Positions 32,843 to 41,632 of a stretch of 64,000 nt of DNA are shown here, piece after piece. The notes below the pieces were generated by a model, which did no database searches, was not told the origin of the DNA, and worked only from the letters and a program-made list of their open reading frames with translations. The number at the start of each line of letters is the position of its first letter. Position 1 is the first letter of the stretch. The stretch comes from Candidatus Latescibacterota bacterium (lineage in GTDB: Bacteria > Latescibacterota > UBA2968 > UBA8231), in NCBI GenBank assembly GCA_022820485.1, contig JAJEFJ010000001.1, positions 94,112-158,111 on the forward strand. Reading direction: 5' to 3'. Position numbers and translations under genes: made by a program.

Positions 32843-33589
32843 CTACTCGGATTCGTCTTGCAGACTCAATACCGGCCGACTATCAAAATGCACCACCCCA
32901 AAGCGCTCGGGCACGTGGAATTGCGGCTTGGGCGTCAGGGTATTGGACCAAGTGATGTACTGCAGATTAATCGCGCCGCCCGTGCGGTACAGGTTGAGAC
33001 GCCACACATCGCCGGTGGTCGGGGGCAAGTGGGGGGCGTACGGAGCGAAAACGGCAAAGGGAAGGGCGATCTCAGTAGTCCAGAGCGTGTCCTGATCCGT
33101 CTCTTGGTTGAGCGTGCCTTGGATGTCGATGGCCACCTGCACGCCCTCGCCGTTCCATGCAGACGAACGATCGGCGTGCGGCGAGCGGTCCAAAATCGTG
33201 CCCAAGGCATTGAATTCAAAATTGAAATAGGTGGTGACTTGGCTGGTGTCTGGGGCGATGAATACCTCGACGCAATCGTCGCACGAAACCGGGCTATCGC
33301 GCTCGGTCAGGGTGGCCGAAATATGCGGGTCGTATGCGGTAAAGGCGACGTACAGATGCACATCGTCCCACAACAAGCGGGCCTCGGTGCGATCTTTGGC
33401 ACCTTCAGTCCACCAAGGAAAGACGAACTCATCGATGACTTGAGCGGCCTCCCAAGAAGGCTCGTCGAGGTGGCCATCCACGGCGATAGGCCCAGCGGCG
33501 CGGAGGATGGTGTGGTGCGGTAGCGCATCCTCCGCGAGAGCGGCAGAAGCGGTCAGGACTAGGCAGAGAGTGGCGATGAAATAGCGCAT
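32843..33589 (-). CDS. Secreted CBM9-like carbohydrate-binding protein
   Basis: A 248-residue protein with a signal peptide (YFIATLCLVLTASAALAED). The CBM9-like domain covers nearly all of the mature protein: AVDGHLDEPSWEAAQVIDEF, LLWDDVHLYVAFTAYDPHI, DDCVEVFIAPD and WTTEIALPFAVF, with the late WRLNLYRTGG. Such proteins bind sugar polymers outside the cell or in the periplasm. Its position between the ExbD genes and the TPR lipoprotein, in one tight operon, suggests it belongs to the envelope complex rather than to catabolism. Confidence 0.8.
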   Translation of the reverse strand: MRYFIATLCLVLTASAALAEDALPHHTILRAAGPIAVDGHLDEPSWEAAQVIDEFVFPWWTEGAKDRTEARLLWDDVHLYVAFTAYDPHISATLTERDSPVSCDDCVEVFIAPDTSQVTTYFNFEFNALGTILDRSPHADRSSAWNGEGVQVAIDIQGTLNQETDQDTLWTTEIALPFAVFAPYAPHLPPTTGDVWRLNLYRTGGAINLQYITWSNTLTPKPQFHVPERFGVVHFDSRPVLSLQDESE

Positions 33590-33621
33590 GGGAGTTTCCT
33601 ATCGATCACTTCAGAAGCCGC

Positions 33622-34038
33622 TCAGATTTCTTCCTCTTCGGTCGCCAAAACGACCTTATCGACGTCGAGCCGCTTGGCAATCTCCATGACCTCGAGCACA
33701 AGACCGTGCCGGGTCTTCTTGTCCGTGCGAATGATCAACGTCAAACTGCGGGTCGTCTCTTTCTCGCGGGCGAGCACGGTCGGAAGTTTGGCCATGCTCA
33801 CTAGCTGACGGTTGAGCTCCATAGCACCCGACTTGTCGATCGAGGCCACCAATTTCTTTTCTTCGACGATGGTAGCCTGACGGGCTTGGGGCAACTCCAC
33901 TCGCAGACTGTAGGGCTGCTTGAAAACCGTGGTGACCATGAAGAAAATGAGCAGCAGAAAAACGCAGTCGATCAGCGGCGTCAGATTGAGGTTTTCATCC
34001 TCTAGGTCTTCCAATATGGAGGTCCGCTGCTGCACCAC
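33622..34038 (-). CDS. ExbD/TolR family biopolymer transport protein (second copy)
   Basis: A 138-residue inner-membrane protein with one N-terminal helix. The conserved proton-path aspartate is D24 in LTPLIDCVFLLLIFF. The periplasmic part (LTLIIRTDKKTRHGLVLEVM) is typical of the family. It works with the TolQ/ExbB-like protein to convert proton flow into movement. Its start overlaps the preceding ExbD stop by one base. Two ExbD-type genes with one TolQ is the arrangement of the Myxococcus AglRQS motor. Confidence 0.92.
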   Translation of the reverse strand: MVQQRTSILEDLEDENLNLTPLIDCVFLLLIFFMVTTVFKQPYSLRVELPQARQATIVEEKKLVASIDKSGAMELNRQLVSMAKLPTVLAREKETTRSLTLIIRTDKKTRHGLVLEVMEIAKRLDVDKVVLATEEEEI

Positions 34039-34457
34039 TAGGGAGCCTCCTCTTTGGCGAAAGCTATACCCGCGACATCGGCCGCTTTGGCCGCATCCAC
34101 CACCAAGACCACGTACTCTTGGGCAACATCGACGTGCCCCTGTATGATGATATTATCGTTGTTGGCCTCTTTCATCGCCCGCTTGATCCGCTCGACTAGA
34201 GCCTCTGGCACCACGTCCTCGCCGCCAATCTGGATGCGGCCTTGGGCGTCGATGAGGATATTGATGTCTTTCTTCTCCTGCTGTTCCGTCGCCTCGCTCT
34301 GAGCCGGAAGGTCCACGTCTAGCCCCTTGGAGTGGATGAAGACGGTGGTGACCATGAAGAAAATGAGCAGCAGAAAAACGCAGTCGATTAGCGGCGTCAG
34401 ATCTGGACCTTCGTCCCTAGTCAGGCTTTCCCGTTTGCGGCTCAGCACCAGGGCCAT
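34038..34457 (-). CDS. ExbD/TolR family biopolymer transport protein (first copy)
   Basis: A 139-residue paralogue of the next gene. One membrane helix carries the key aspartate D25 in LTPLIDCVFLLLIFF, and the periplasmic domain follows (INILIDAQGRIQIGGEDVVP). DNA encoding the helix is almost identical between the two copies, indicating duplication or shared constraint. It overlaps the TolQ stop by one base (TAATG), so the three genes are translationally coupled. Confidence 0.93.
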   Translation of the reverse strand: MALVLSRKRESLTRDEGPDLTPLIDCVFLLLIFFMVTTVFIHSKGLDVDLPAQSEATEQQEKKDINILIDAQGRIQIGGEDVVPEALVERIKRAMKEANNDNIIIQGHVDVAQEYVVLVVDAAKAADVAGIAFAKEEAP

Positions 34458-35203
34458 TAGCCGGCGGCCTCCCCGTCCAATTGATCTTGGCCGACCATCA
34501 GCAAGGTGTTGACGAAAGCCAGCCCATAGACTTCGAGACGGCTGCGATGGTGTTCGGCGCGCCGGGCCAGCGAGCGGTAGGCCACGATGGTGGGGATGGC
34601 AATCGCCAGCCCCGTGGCCGTGGTGACTAGGGCCTGCGAAATGCCGCTGGCCACCACCTTGGGATCGCCCGTGCCGGCCACGGCAATGGCCTTGAAGGAG
34701 GTGATCATGCCGAGGATGGTGCCGAACAGGCCCAGCAACGGCGCGATATTGCCGATGGTATTGAGCACCACCAAGTAGCGACTTAGATAGACCTTGCCGG
34801 CTTCGTCCGTCTCCAGCACGAGCTCGTCTTTGAGGTCGGAAAGTTCCTTTTGCTCGAGCAGAAAGCGGGAGAGGTCTCCAGCACCGGCCTGTCCGGCCAG
34901 ACGGGCTAGGCGCTCGTTGGTCGGACGGAATTCGCGGCGTTCGAGCATGAGGGTGTCAAAGCGCTTGAGCAAGGAGGCAAAAATAAACCCCAGCGGACCT
35001 TTGTGGTCGGCGCAGTACTGGGCGGCAGCTTCTTGCCCCCGATCCGCTAAGGCTCTTTCCGCCTCTTCGAGAGTCTGTTGGGCGGCCTGCTCGTCGGGAA
35101 TGCGGCTCAGCACCCAGACCCTTTCTAAGATGAATGCCAGTGAGAGGACGGCGCACAATCCCAAGGGAATCATCAGGATGCCACCGGCTAACAGAGTTTC
35201 CAT
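34457..35203 (-). CDS. MotA/TolQ/ExbB family proton channel protein
   Basis: A 248-residue inner-membrane protein with three helices: METLLAGGILMIPLGLCAVL at the start, then IGNIAPLLGLFGTILGMITS and TTATGLAIAIPTIVAYRSLA. The last two carry the small-residue and Thr/Ser pattern of TolQ/ExbB/AglR. It forms the ion-conducting motor with the two ExbD-like proteins. An in-frame TTG at 35221 is possible, but GGGAGG 8 bases before the ATG at 35203 fixes the start. It heads the leftward operon, divergent from the giant TPR gene. Confidence 0.93.
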   Translation of the reverse strand: METLLAGGILMIPLGLCAVLSLAFILERVWVLSRIPDEQAAQQTLEEAERALADRGQEAAAQYCADHKGPLGFIFASLLKRFDTLMLERREFRPTNERLARLAGQAGAGDLSRFLLEQKELSDLKDELVLETDEAGKVYLSRYLVVLNTIGNIAPLLGLFGTILGMITSFKAIAVAGTGDPKVVASGISQALVTTATGLAIAIPTIVAYRSLARRAEHHRSRLEVYGLAFVNTLLMVGQDQLDGEAAG

Positions 35204-35450
35204 AACGAATGCCTCCCGCAATGAGTTTGTGCGACTCGTTGGACTCGAATAGGACGCGCAGGGCCGTAATATACTTTACCGCTAGCAACATGCCAAAGAA
35301 ACATCTGCCCCGTTTCTCTACTGCTAGCGCAAAAAGCCCGCCTTCAAACCGCACGGAGAAATACTTGCAACCGCATTTGCCTTTTCTTACCGTTTGGACT
35401 AATCCGCAAAATTTGGTGTGCTGGCGTGCTCTTTCTCGTTGAGAGGTACT
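35204..35450. promoter_or_regulatory. Divergent intergenic region between the two envelope operons
   Basis: These 247 bases separate the leftward motor operon from the rightward nine-gene operon, so both promoters must lie here. AT-rich strings on each side (GTAATATACTTTACCG; TTGCAACCGCATTTGCC) are compatible with promoter elements, but no consensus pair with clean spacing was found. It holds no gene and no repeat I recognise. Confidence 0.45.
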
Positions 35451-38400
35451 ATGACACCTCTGCTCATTGTAGGCACTCTGCTGGGGCTAGTAGTAGGCTC
35501 GTACTTTGTACCGACCCCAGACGAAATACAAGCTTCTTTCAAGCAGGCGCAGAAATTCTACGCCGCCGAGGACTACGAGCAAGCCATCGCAACCTACGAG
35601 CGCATCAATGCCATTGAAAGCCCACTGCTCTACACCGCGGAGATTGAGGTCGCGGTCGGCGAGGTTACGGCCCCAATCAAGGAAATCGCCCTCTACCAGA
35701 CGGGTAATAGCTACTTCAAGCGCGCCCAAGAATCCCAGCGCCGCGCCGCCTATGAGCGCGACCCCGAACGCCAGCGCCAACTCGCCGAACGGACAGCGAT
35801 CGACTTCGTAGAAGCGGCCGCCTATTTCCGTAAGACCGAAGCCCAGACTACCTCCCCCCAGATACGGGAATTGGCCCGCAACCGGCTGGTCAACTGCCTT
35901 TATGAAAGCGGTGAGTACCAGCGCACCATAGAAGAAGGCCGAGCCCTGCTGCAGAAATATCCCGACAGCCAATACCTCGACAACGCCCTCTACAATATCG
36001 GCTGGGCCTATTTTAAATTAGAGCAGTACCGGGAAAGCATCACCGCCTTTGAGGAACTGGTGCAGCACGCTCCCAAAGGGTACCGCGCAGACCGAGCACT
36101 TTTCCAAATTGGCGAAGCCTACTTTCTGCAGCAGCACTACGATCAGGCCACTTCTTGGTACCAGGAGGTGGTAACCCGCCAAGACATCGAGCACCTCAGC
36201 GAGCGCGACCTGCTGAAGATGCGGCGCGAGAAAATAGCCGGTCTAGTAGACGAAACCGCGCTAGAACTGGCGGCCAAAGCCCAGATCAAAGTAGGTGATT
36301 GTCGCGCCCAAAGTGGGGATCTTGCCGCTGCCGCTGCCGCCTATAGCAAGGTTATAACCGCCTTCGCCCAGGAACAAAAACTGGTGGCCGAGGCCTACAT
36401 CCGCCTAGCCGATATGTACACCCAAGGCGGCGATGGCCAAGCAGCAGTGCGCACCTACCGCGAGGCCATCGACGGTAGCCGCAACCGCATTTTTCAGGCC
36501 AGCATGCAATCCCTGTTGGCCGAGCACTACTACGGCATTGGCAACTATCAGCGCGCCATCGCCGAATACCAACTCTACCTAGATGCGTACGGAGATGTAG
36601 CCAAAGCCGCTGGTCTGGCGGCACCTTGGGCCCTTTACAAAATTGGGCGTGCCCATTACGAGCAGGCTGAACTCCAGCGCGAAGCCGCGAACGACGAGGC
36701 CCGCTTGGCCTACGCACAGGCGATCGCCGCTTATGAACGCATTGCCGCCGACTATCCCAGCAGCGAACTAGGCCTAGCGGCTACCCCGTTTAATATCGCC
36801 CTGTGCAACCAGATGCTCGGCACCTTGGGCAGTGCCGAGCACACTGCCCAAGCGCTGGAGCGCTACCAAGAGATCGTCGCCGCCGACCAAGACCCAGACT
36901 ACGTGCGCAGTGCCCTTTTCCAATTGGGCCGCATCCACTACCAGCAAGAAGACTTCAAGCAGGCCATCGCCGCTTACGAGTCCATCCTGCAAAAATACTC
37001 CGAGGCCCCGCAGCTCCAGGGGGCCTATTTCGAACTGGCTCTGTGCTACCGAGATTTGGGCCAGCCCGGCAAGGCAGTAGAGCTATTCCGACAGCTTGAC
37101 CGCACTGCGAACTTGTTTCCCAAGGCCATGCTCGAAGCGAGCAACCTGCTGGCGGCGGCGGGCGATTTCTCGGGGGCGTTGGAGGCGCTAGAGGCGGGCT
37201 TGGAGACCAGTACAGATAAAAACGAACAGGCTCGTCTTCACTACATGAAAGGGCGCACCCTGATCGAAACGGAGGCATTTGTCGCCGCGGTGGAGGCCTT
37301 GGGACGCACCATCGAACTGGCCGACGACGAAGAGGTGCGCCTAGGTGCCCTCTACGGCCGCGGCGTAAGCCTACTCAAACTAAAACGCTACGAGGAGGCG
37401 ACAGCCGACCTGAAGATGCTGCTGCACAGCGACAACGAGGAGTTGGCAAGAGCGGCCCAGCGCATGCTTGGTCTAGCCCATCTCGAATTAGGTCAGCAGG
37501 AAGAAGCCATCGGGGACTACCAAGCCCTAGTAGCGGCAGCGACCGATTCAGTCGAACGCGCTGAACACCTAGTAGTGTTGGCCGAACTTCACTACAACCT
37601 AGAGGAATTCGACCAAGTCGAGGCCCTATGCCAGCGAATTCTCTCCTTGGACTTGCCCGCCGTGCGCGGAGAGCAACCCTATTCTCTGCAAGAAAAAGCC
37701 TATTTCCTAATGGGCGACGCCCACGGCTCACAAGGCGACGCCCAAGCGCTAATCAACACCTACCAAAAGGCCCTGTCCCACTACCCAGACTCCTATTATT
37801 CGGCCGATATGCGCTTTGCTCTGGGACAGACCCTATTCGAGCGGGAAGATCTCGCGGGGACCGTGCAAGTGCTCGAAACCTATCTGCAGAAGACGCCTAG
37901 TCATCGCAACCGCCCCTACGCCCTCTACTATCTGGGATACGCCCATTTCAACCTGACTCAGTTCGAGCAGGCCGCGGCTGCCTTTGCCGACCTAGCCAGC
38001 GCCTATCCCCAAAGCGAACTAGCACCCGACGCACTGTTCAGGGCTGGAGAGGCCCATTACAACTTGGGACAATTCGAGACGGCGCAAGGGCATTACCAGC
38101 AATTGCTCGAAATGCACCCGCGATCAGATCTAGCCGACGATGCCCTCTACAATCTGGCCTGGTCCCATCTCAATATGGAACGGGTGCCCCAAGCCATCGC
38201 CGCCTTCCAAAGCATGGTTTCCGACTATCCGGGCAGCGCTCTGGCAGCCAATGCCCAGTTCACCATCGGCGACTTTTACTACAACGAGAAGGAATACGAC
38301 AAAGCCCTGCAGGCCTACCAAGAAGTCATCCGCCGCTTTCCCAACAGTCCGGTAGCGCAAAAGGTTCCCGAATTAATAGATGACCTGCGCGAAGTAGTGG

Positions 38401-38696
38401 CCTACCTGCGCTACGCCGAAGTCGAGGAGATCTTTGCCCAAGCCCTTGAGGAGCAAGATCCAGCCCAGTTCCGCCGAGCGGCAGCCGGCTTTGCGGAAAT
38501 CGCGCGCGACTATCCCGGCACCGAAAGCGAGATCGGAGCGCTGAGCAATATGGGGGTCTGCTACGAGTCTTTGGGGCAGTGGAAGGACGCGGTGCAGGCT
38601 TACGACCAGGTTCTCGATCGCCTAGCCGACGAACAGGCCGAAGCCCATCGCTTTGCCCGCATGCACAAAGAGTGGATCGAAGCCAACCGCTTATAG
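35451..38696 (+). CDS. Giant TPR-repeat protein (1081 residues)
   Basis: It has one N-terminal hydrophobic segment (MTPLLIVGTLLGLVVGSYFV), a signal peptide or anchor without lipobox. Nearly all the rest is tetratricopeptide repeat, for example YNIGWAYFKLEQYRESITAF, LFQLGRIHYQQEDFKQAIAA and FTIGDFYYNEKEYDKALQAY. The repeat density suggests a long solenoid spanning the periplasm as a scaffold. The start at 35451 is set by GAGAGGT just upstream; the open frame begins at 35418. It leads a nine-gene operon. GltI/AgmK of the Myxococcus gliding machine is also a giant TPR protein; whether they are homologous or only analogous is not decided here. Confidence 0.88.
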   Translation: MTPLLIVGTLLGLVVGSYFVPTPDEIQASFKQAQKFYAAEDYEQAIATYERINAIESPLLYTAEIEVAVGEVTAPIKEIALYQTGNSYFKRAQESQRRAAYERDPERQRQLAERTAIDFVEAAAYFRKTEAQTTSPQIRELARNRLVNCLYESGEYQRTIEEGRALLQKYPDSQYLDNALYNIGWAYFKLEQYRESITAFEELVQHAPKGYRADRALFQIGEAYFLQQHYDQATSWYQEVVTRQDIEHLSERDLLKMRREKIAGLVDETALELAAKAQIKVGDCRAQSGDLAAAAAAYSKVITAFAQEQKLVAEAYIRLADMYTQGGDGQAAVRTYREAIDGSRNRIFQASMQSLLAEHYYGIGNYQRAIAEYQLYLDAYGDVAKAAGLAAPWALYKIGRAHYEQAELQREAANDEARLAYAQAIAAYERIAADYPSSELGLAATPFNIALCNQMLGTLGSAEHTAQALERYQEIVAADQDPDYVRSALFQLGRIHYQQEDFKQAIAAYESILQKYSEAPQLQGAYFELALCYRDLGQPGKAVELFRQLDRTANLFPKAMLEASNLLAAAGDFSGALEALEAGLETSTDKNEQARLHYMKGRTLIETEAFVAAVEALGRTIELADDEEVRLGALYGRGVSLLKLKRYEEATADLKMLLHSDNEELARAAQRMLGLAHLELGQQEEAIGDYQALVAAATDSVERAEHLVVLAELHYNLEEFDQVEALCQRILSLDLPAVRGEQPYSLQEKAYFLMGDAHGSQGDAQALINTYQKALSHYPDSYYSADMRFALGQTLFEREDLAGTVQVLETYLQKTPSHRNRPYALYYLGYAHFNLTQFEQAAAAFADLASAYPQSELAPDALFRAGEAHYNLGQFETAQGHYQQLLEMHPRSDLADDALYNLAWSHLNMERVPQAIAAFQSMVSDYPGSALAANAQFTIGDFYYNEKEYDKALQAYQEVIRRFPNSPVAQKVPELIDDLREVVAYLRYAEVEEIFAQALEEQDPAQFRRAAAGFAEIARDYPGTESEIGALSNMGVCYESLGQWKDAVQAYDQVLDRLADEQAEAHRFARMHKEWIEANRL

Positions 38697-38703
38697 GAAT
38701 ACC

Positions 38704-39927
38704 ATGGCCGCTCAAATCGATGCCAAACGCTTCGCCACGCCAACGGACGCACTCCGTTTGGAGGAATTACTGCGCCGACAGCGCGGAGTGCTCTACCGGG
38801 CGCTAGCAGTGGCTATTATTCTGTTGGCCATACCCGTAATCTACCTAGCTACTAGGGAAGAAGAAAAAAAAGCACCCAAACCCCCACTGATGCACCTAGT
38901 GGTGCGCAAGCCGCGCCTGACCAAAGCCTTTGAGTTTGAGAAACAGCAAGTCCCCAAAAGGCAGATGACCCGCCAAGTGCGGGCGGCCAAGCCGCAAATC
39001 ACCCGCAAACCCCAGATTCGCCTCCCCGACCTAGTCGGCAAGATCAAGACCTTCCGCTTCGGCGTTGCCAGCGGTGCTGATCTAGGCTTAGAAGTGGTCC
39101 AGCCCGAAGTGCAGCGCGTCGCCATTAAAAGCCCCAAAGAGCCGGAGAAGCGCATCAGCATGCAGGAAGAATTCCTCGACTTGGAAGCGCTGGATATCGG
39201 TCGCTATAAGGGGCTGGTGGTCCAGGACCCAGCCGACAAACAGAACATCACTGGCTTCGTTTACCTAGCCCTGGCCTGGGGCAACGACTTCAAACCATCA
39301 ACCCAGCGGGCCATCTTCGAGCTAGTCGAAGCGATTAATGGATTTACCCAGATTCGGGCCGAAGTGGACGACCATCTCTTCCTCGATTCGCGTGCTATCT
39401 TCCGGGCACCCTTCGTGTACATCTCCGTCGATCAAGCCTTTGAACCCACCCAGCAGGAGATCGCCAATCTGGGCACCTATTTGCGGCAGGGCGGCTTTGT
39501 CATGGTCGAGGCCATGGGCGAGTTGGGCCGGGACGCCGCCACTGAGTACACCCCAGCCGAAGCCTCGCTGCGGGAAATGCTCAAGGCTTCGCTCGGACGG
39601 GATGCGCGTTTCAAGGTCATCCCCAACGATCATCCCATATACCACAGCTTTTACGACTTCGACGATGGCCCACCGCCCAAGCGGACCCAGGAAAGGCTTG
39701 TGCACAGCCGCGACTTTCATCCCGAAGTGCCCTTTCTCGAAGGCATTTTTCTCGGCGAGCGACTAGTGGCGATCTTCACGACCAAGGAATATGGACGCGC
39801 CTGGGAAAAGGAATTCCGCAACGAGCCACAGCTACAAATGGGCGTCAACCTAGTGGTGTTCGCCCTGACTCAGCAAGGCTCCATTGCCCAGCAACAGATC
39901 GATTTCTACACGGAGCAGAACCAATGA
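38704..39927 (+). CDS. Single-TM protein with DUF4159 domain
   Basis: A 407-residue protein. A cytoplasmic N-terminus (residues 1-31) is followed by one membrane helix (residues ~32-49, ALAVAIILLAIPVIYLA). Then comes a Lys/Arg/Pro-rich linker (PKRQMTRQVRAAKPQITRKP), like the periplasm-spanning linker of TonB. The C-terminal half (from ~165) is a DUF4159-like fold: YKGLVVQDPADKQNITGFVY, YISVDQAFEPTQQEIANLGT, YLRQGGFVMVEAMGE and VPFLEGIFLGERLVAIFTTK. The topology suggests energy transfer or force transmission from the TolQ/ExbD motor to the outer membrane (inference). AGGA precedes the ATG; the open frame starts at 38653 inside the TPR gene. Confidence 0.8.
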   Translation: MAAQIDAKRFATPTDALRLEELLRRQRGVLYRALAVAIILLAIPVIYLATREEEKKAPKPPLMHLVVRKPRLTKAFEFEKQQVPKRQMTRQVRAAKPQITRKPQIRLPDLVGKIKTFRFGVASGADLGLEVVQPEVQRVAIKSPKEPEKRISMQEEFLDLEALDIGRYKGLVVQDPADKQNITGFVYLALAWGNDFKPSTQRAIFELVEAINGFTQIRAEVDDHLFLDSRAIFRAPFVYISVDQAFEPTQQEIANLGTYLRQGGFVMVEAMGELGRDAATEYTPAEASLREMLKASLGRDARFKVIPNDHPIYHSFYDFDDGPPPKRTQERLVHSRDFHPEVPFLEGIFLGERLVAIFTTKEYGRAWEKEFRNEPQLQMGVNLVVFALTQQGSIAQQQIDFYTEQNQ

Positions 39928-41165
39928 GTAAAGAGGATAATAGCGCGATGAGACGCGGCCGATTGATCTGGATCATTGCTCTGTGCGGTCTGCTATCAGG
40001 CTGTTTTCTCTTTCCCACGGCCGTCAAGCGCGAGACCCTGCTGTTGCCGGTCGTCGAGTCCGCTGAAAAGGAAGGAGCCTATAGTCTGCAGGAGAATGGC
40101 GCGATCTCTTGGGAACTAGCCGGCCTGCGCCTCGAGGTAGAGCACATGACCGACGCCAAGCTCAATGCCCTCTTCCCCGACGAATCCGGGCGCGGCAAGT
40201 ACTCGACCAATCCCTATACCTACGGCAACTGGACCGATACGCGCCTAGGTTATACGCCCAACCGCTTCACCGTTTTCAAAGTCACTATTTTCAACCGCAC
40301 TCAGCCCAAAGTCATGCTCGACCCATTGGCCGCCGTATTGGAGACCGACCAAGGCCAGTTCCTGCGCGCCTACGGCATCACTTCGTCGTCGCCCTATGGC
40401 AATTTCGAAAATTACTACCGCTCGCAGCGGGGTCAGAGCGGCAACGAGTTCTATCGCTTCGAACTGCGCATGGGCATGGTGCGCAGCTATAACTACGAGG
40501 AAGACCAGCCCATATTTAAGGGCGAGAATTACGGCGGTTTCGTCGTCTTCGATCCGGTTTATCCCGAGACCGAGGAAGTAGTGTTGACCTTGAAGGACTT
40601 CGTCTTGCGTTTTGGGGCTTTTGACAAACCCGTGGAAAAGCGGGATCTGCGCTTTGCCTTTAAACACAAAGTGGAAAACCTCGTCGTGCAAAAGGGAGCA
40701 ACCAGCAGCAAAACCGCTGAAACACTGATGATTTCCGAGAATGGCCCCAGCCAGATTATGGGCAACCTACCCGGTGAGCGCACCCGCAGTCTGAGTGCCA
40801 TTCGGGCCGTGGTGCGCCAGCGCTTGTCGGGTCTCAATCGCTGCTTCGTCGCAGCATTCGACAAAGGCGAAGCCACCGAAGGCGCCGTGACCATGCGCTT
40901 CACCATTGAGGTGGGCGGAGCCGTTTCCGAGGCCAAGGCCACCAACTCGAGCGTGGGTAGCCAAGCTGTGGGCCACTGCATGCAGCAAGAAATTATGCGG
41001 TGGGTTTTCCGACCCATTGATATAGGGGCACTGCAAACGCCGGCGACTGGTGCCACAAGTGGAGAGAATGGACCGACGAGCGGTCCCGGAGCGCGGGCCA
41101 CAGCACCCCGGTTGACGCCACTACCTGTATTGGTGACGTATCCCTTCACTTTCAAGGTGGAATAG
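39924..41165 (+). CDS. Lipoprotein with AgmX/PglI-type C-terminal domain
   Basis: A 413-residue protein with a lipobox (IIALCGLLSGC, Cys27). The middle is beta-rich (NRFTVFKVTIFNRTQPKVML). The last ~120 residues match the AgmX/PglI tail: VRQRLSGLNRCFVAAF with Cys307, GAVTMRFTIEVGGAVSEAKA, AVGHCMQQEIMRWVFRP with Cys352, and VLVTYPFTFKV at the end. This domain, with its pair of cysteines, occurs in Myxococcus gliding and secretion-linked envelope proteins and is TonB-like in layout. Here the carrier is a lipoprotein rather than an inner-membrane protein, which is notable. It overlaps the DUF4159 gene by 4 bases. Confidence 0.85.
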   Translation: MSKEDNSAMRRGRLIWIIALCGLLSGCFLFPTAVKRETLLLPVVESAEKEGAYSLQENGAISWELAGLRLEVEHMTDAKLNALFPDESGRGKYSTNPYTYGNWTDTRLGYTPNRFTVFKVTIFNRTQPKVMLDPLAAVLETDQGQFLRAYGITSSSPYGNFENYYRSQRGQSGNEFYRFELRMGMVRSYNYEEDQPIFKGENYGGFVVFDPVYPETEEVVLTLKDFVLRFGAFDKPVEKRDLRFAFKHKVENLVVQKGATSSKTAETLMISENGPSQIMGNLPGERTRSLSAIRAVVRQRLSGLNRCFVAAFDKGEATEGAVTMRFTIEVGGAVSEAKATNSSVGSQAVGHCMQQEIMRWVFRPIDIGALQTPATGATSGENGPTSGPGARATAPRLTPLPVLVTYPFTFKVE

Positions 41166-41632
41166 TGCAATCCAGCATACTCTTGGCAATTTTCTTTTTT
41201 CTCGCCGCTTGCGGCCGGGAAGAAGCGCCGCTGCTCGCGGTGCATCAGATATTGAACAAAACCGGAGCAACCCTGAAGGAGCGCTTGGGCGAACCGGATT
41301 TCGACTTTGTCCGATCCGATAAAGTAACCACTCTACAGTGGAGAGATGCGGATGGAGATAGCACTTGGGTTTACGTGGATTTGATACACGACAGCGCGTC
41401 TTATGTGACCTATACGTTCAAAAAGATGGACCCCTTTGATACGGCGGAAGCACTGCGGCGCATTGGCCTGTCAGTGCCGGAGCAGGAGCCAGAACACGTC
41501 TGGGAAAATGGCTCAAAGCGCTGGAAGCCCTTCGGCCAATATCACCGCTTGGTGGTCAATCCAGTTACCAAACTCGTCACTGTAAGCCTCGACATCGAGT
41601 CGGGAGCACAACGAGAAATAGCTGAGCAATGA
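41165..41632 (+). CDS. Small lipoprotein of the envelope operon, unknown
   Basis: A 155-residue lipoprotein with a short leader and lipobox (LLAIFFFLAACGREE, Cys16). The body (LKERLGEPDFDFVRSDKVTT, LQWRDADGDSTWVYVDLIHD) suggests a small two-layer fold of the kind seen in outer-membrane assembly lipoproteins such as BamE. That is a resemblance in style, not a family match. The GTG start overlaps the previous stop by one base, and its own stop overlaps the next gene by 4. Confidence 0.72.
   Translation: MQSSILLAIFFFLAACGREEAPLLAVHQILNKTGATLKERLGEPDFDFVRSDKVTTLQWRDADGDSTWVYVDLIHDSASYVTYTFKKMDPFDTAEALRRIGLSVPEQEPEHVWENGSKRWKPFGQYHRLVVNPVTKLVTVSLDIESGAQREIAEQ

Noticed and set aside
34457..35203. 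Housekeeping Tol-Pal operon
   Set aside because: There is no TolA, TolB or Pal gene nearby, two ExbD genes occur, and the surroundings are TPR and large surface proteins, so a specialised motor fits better.
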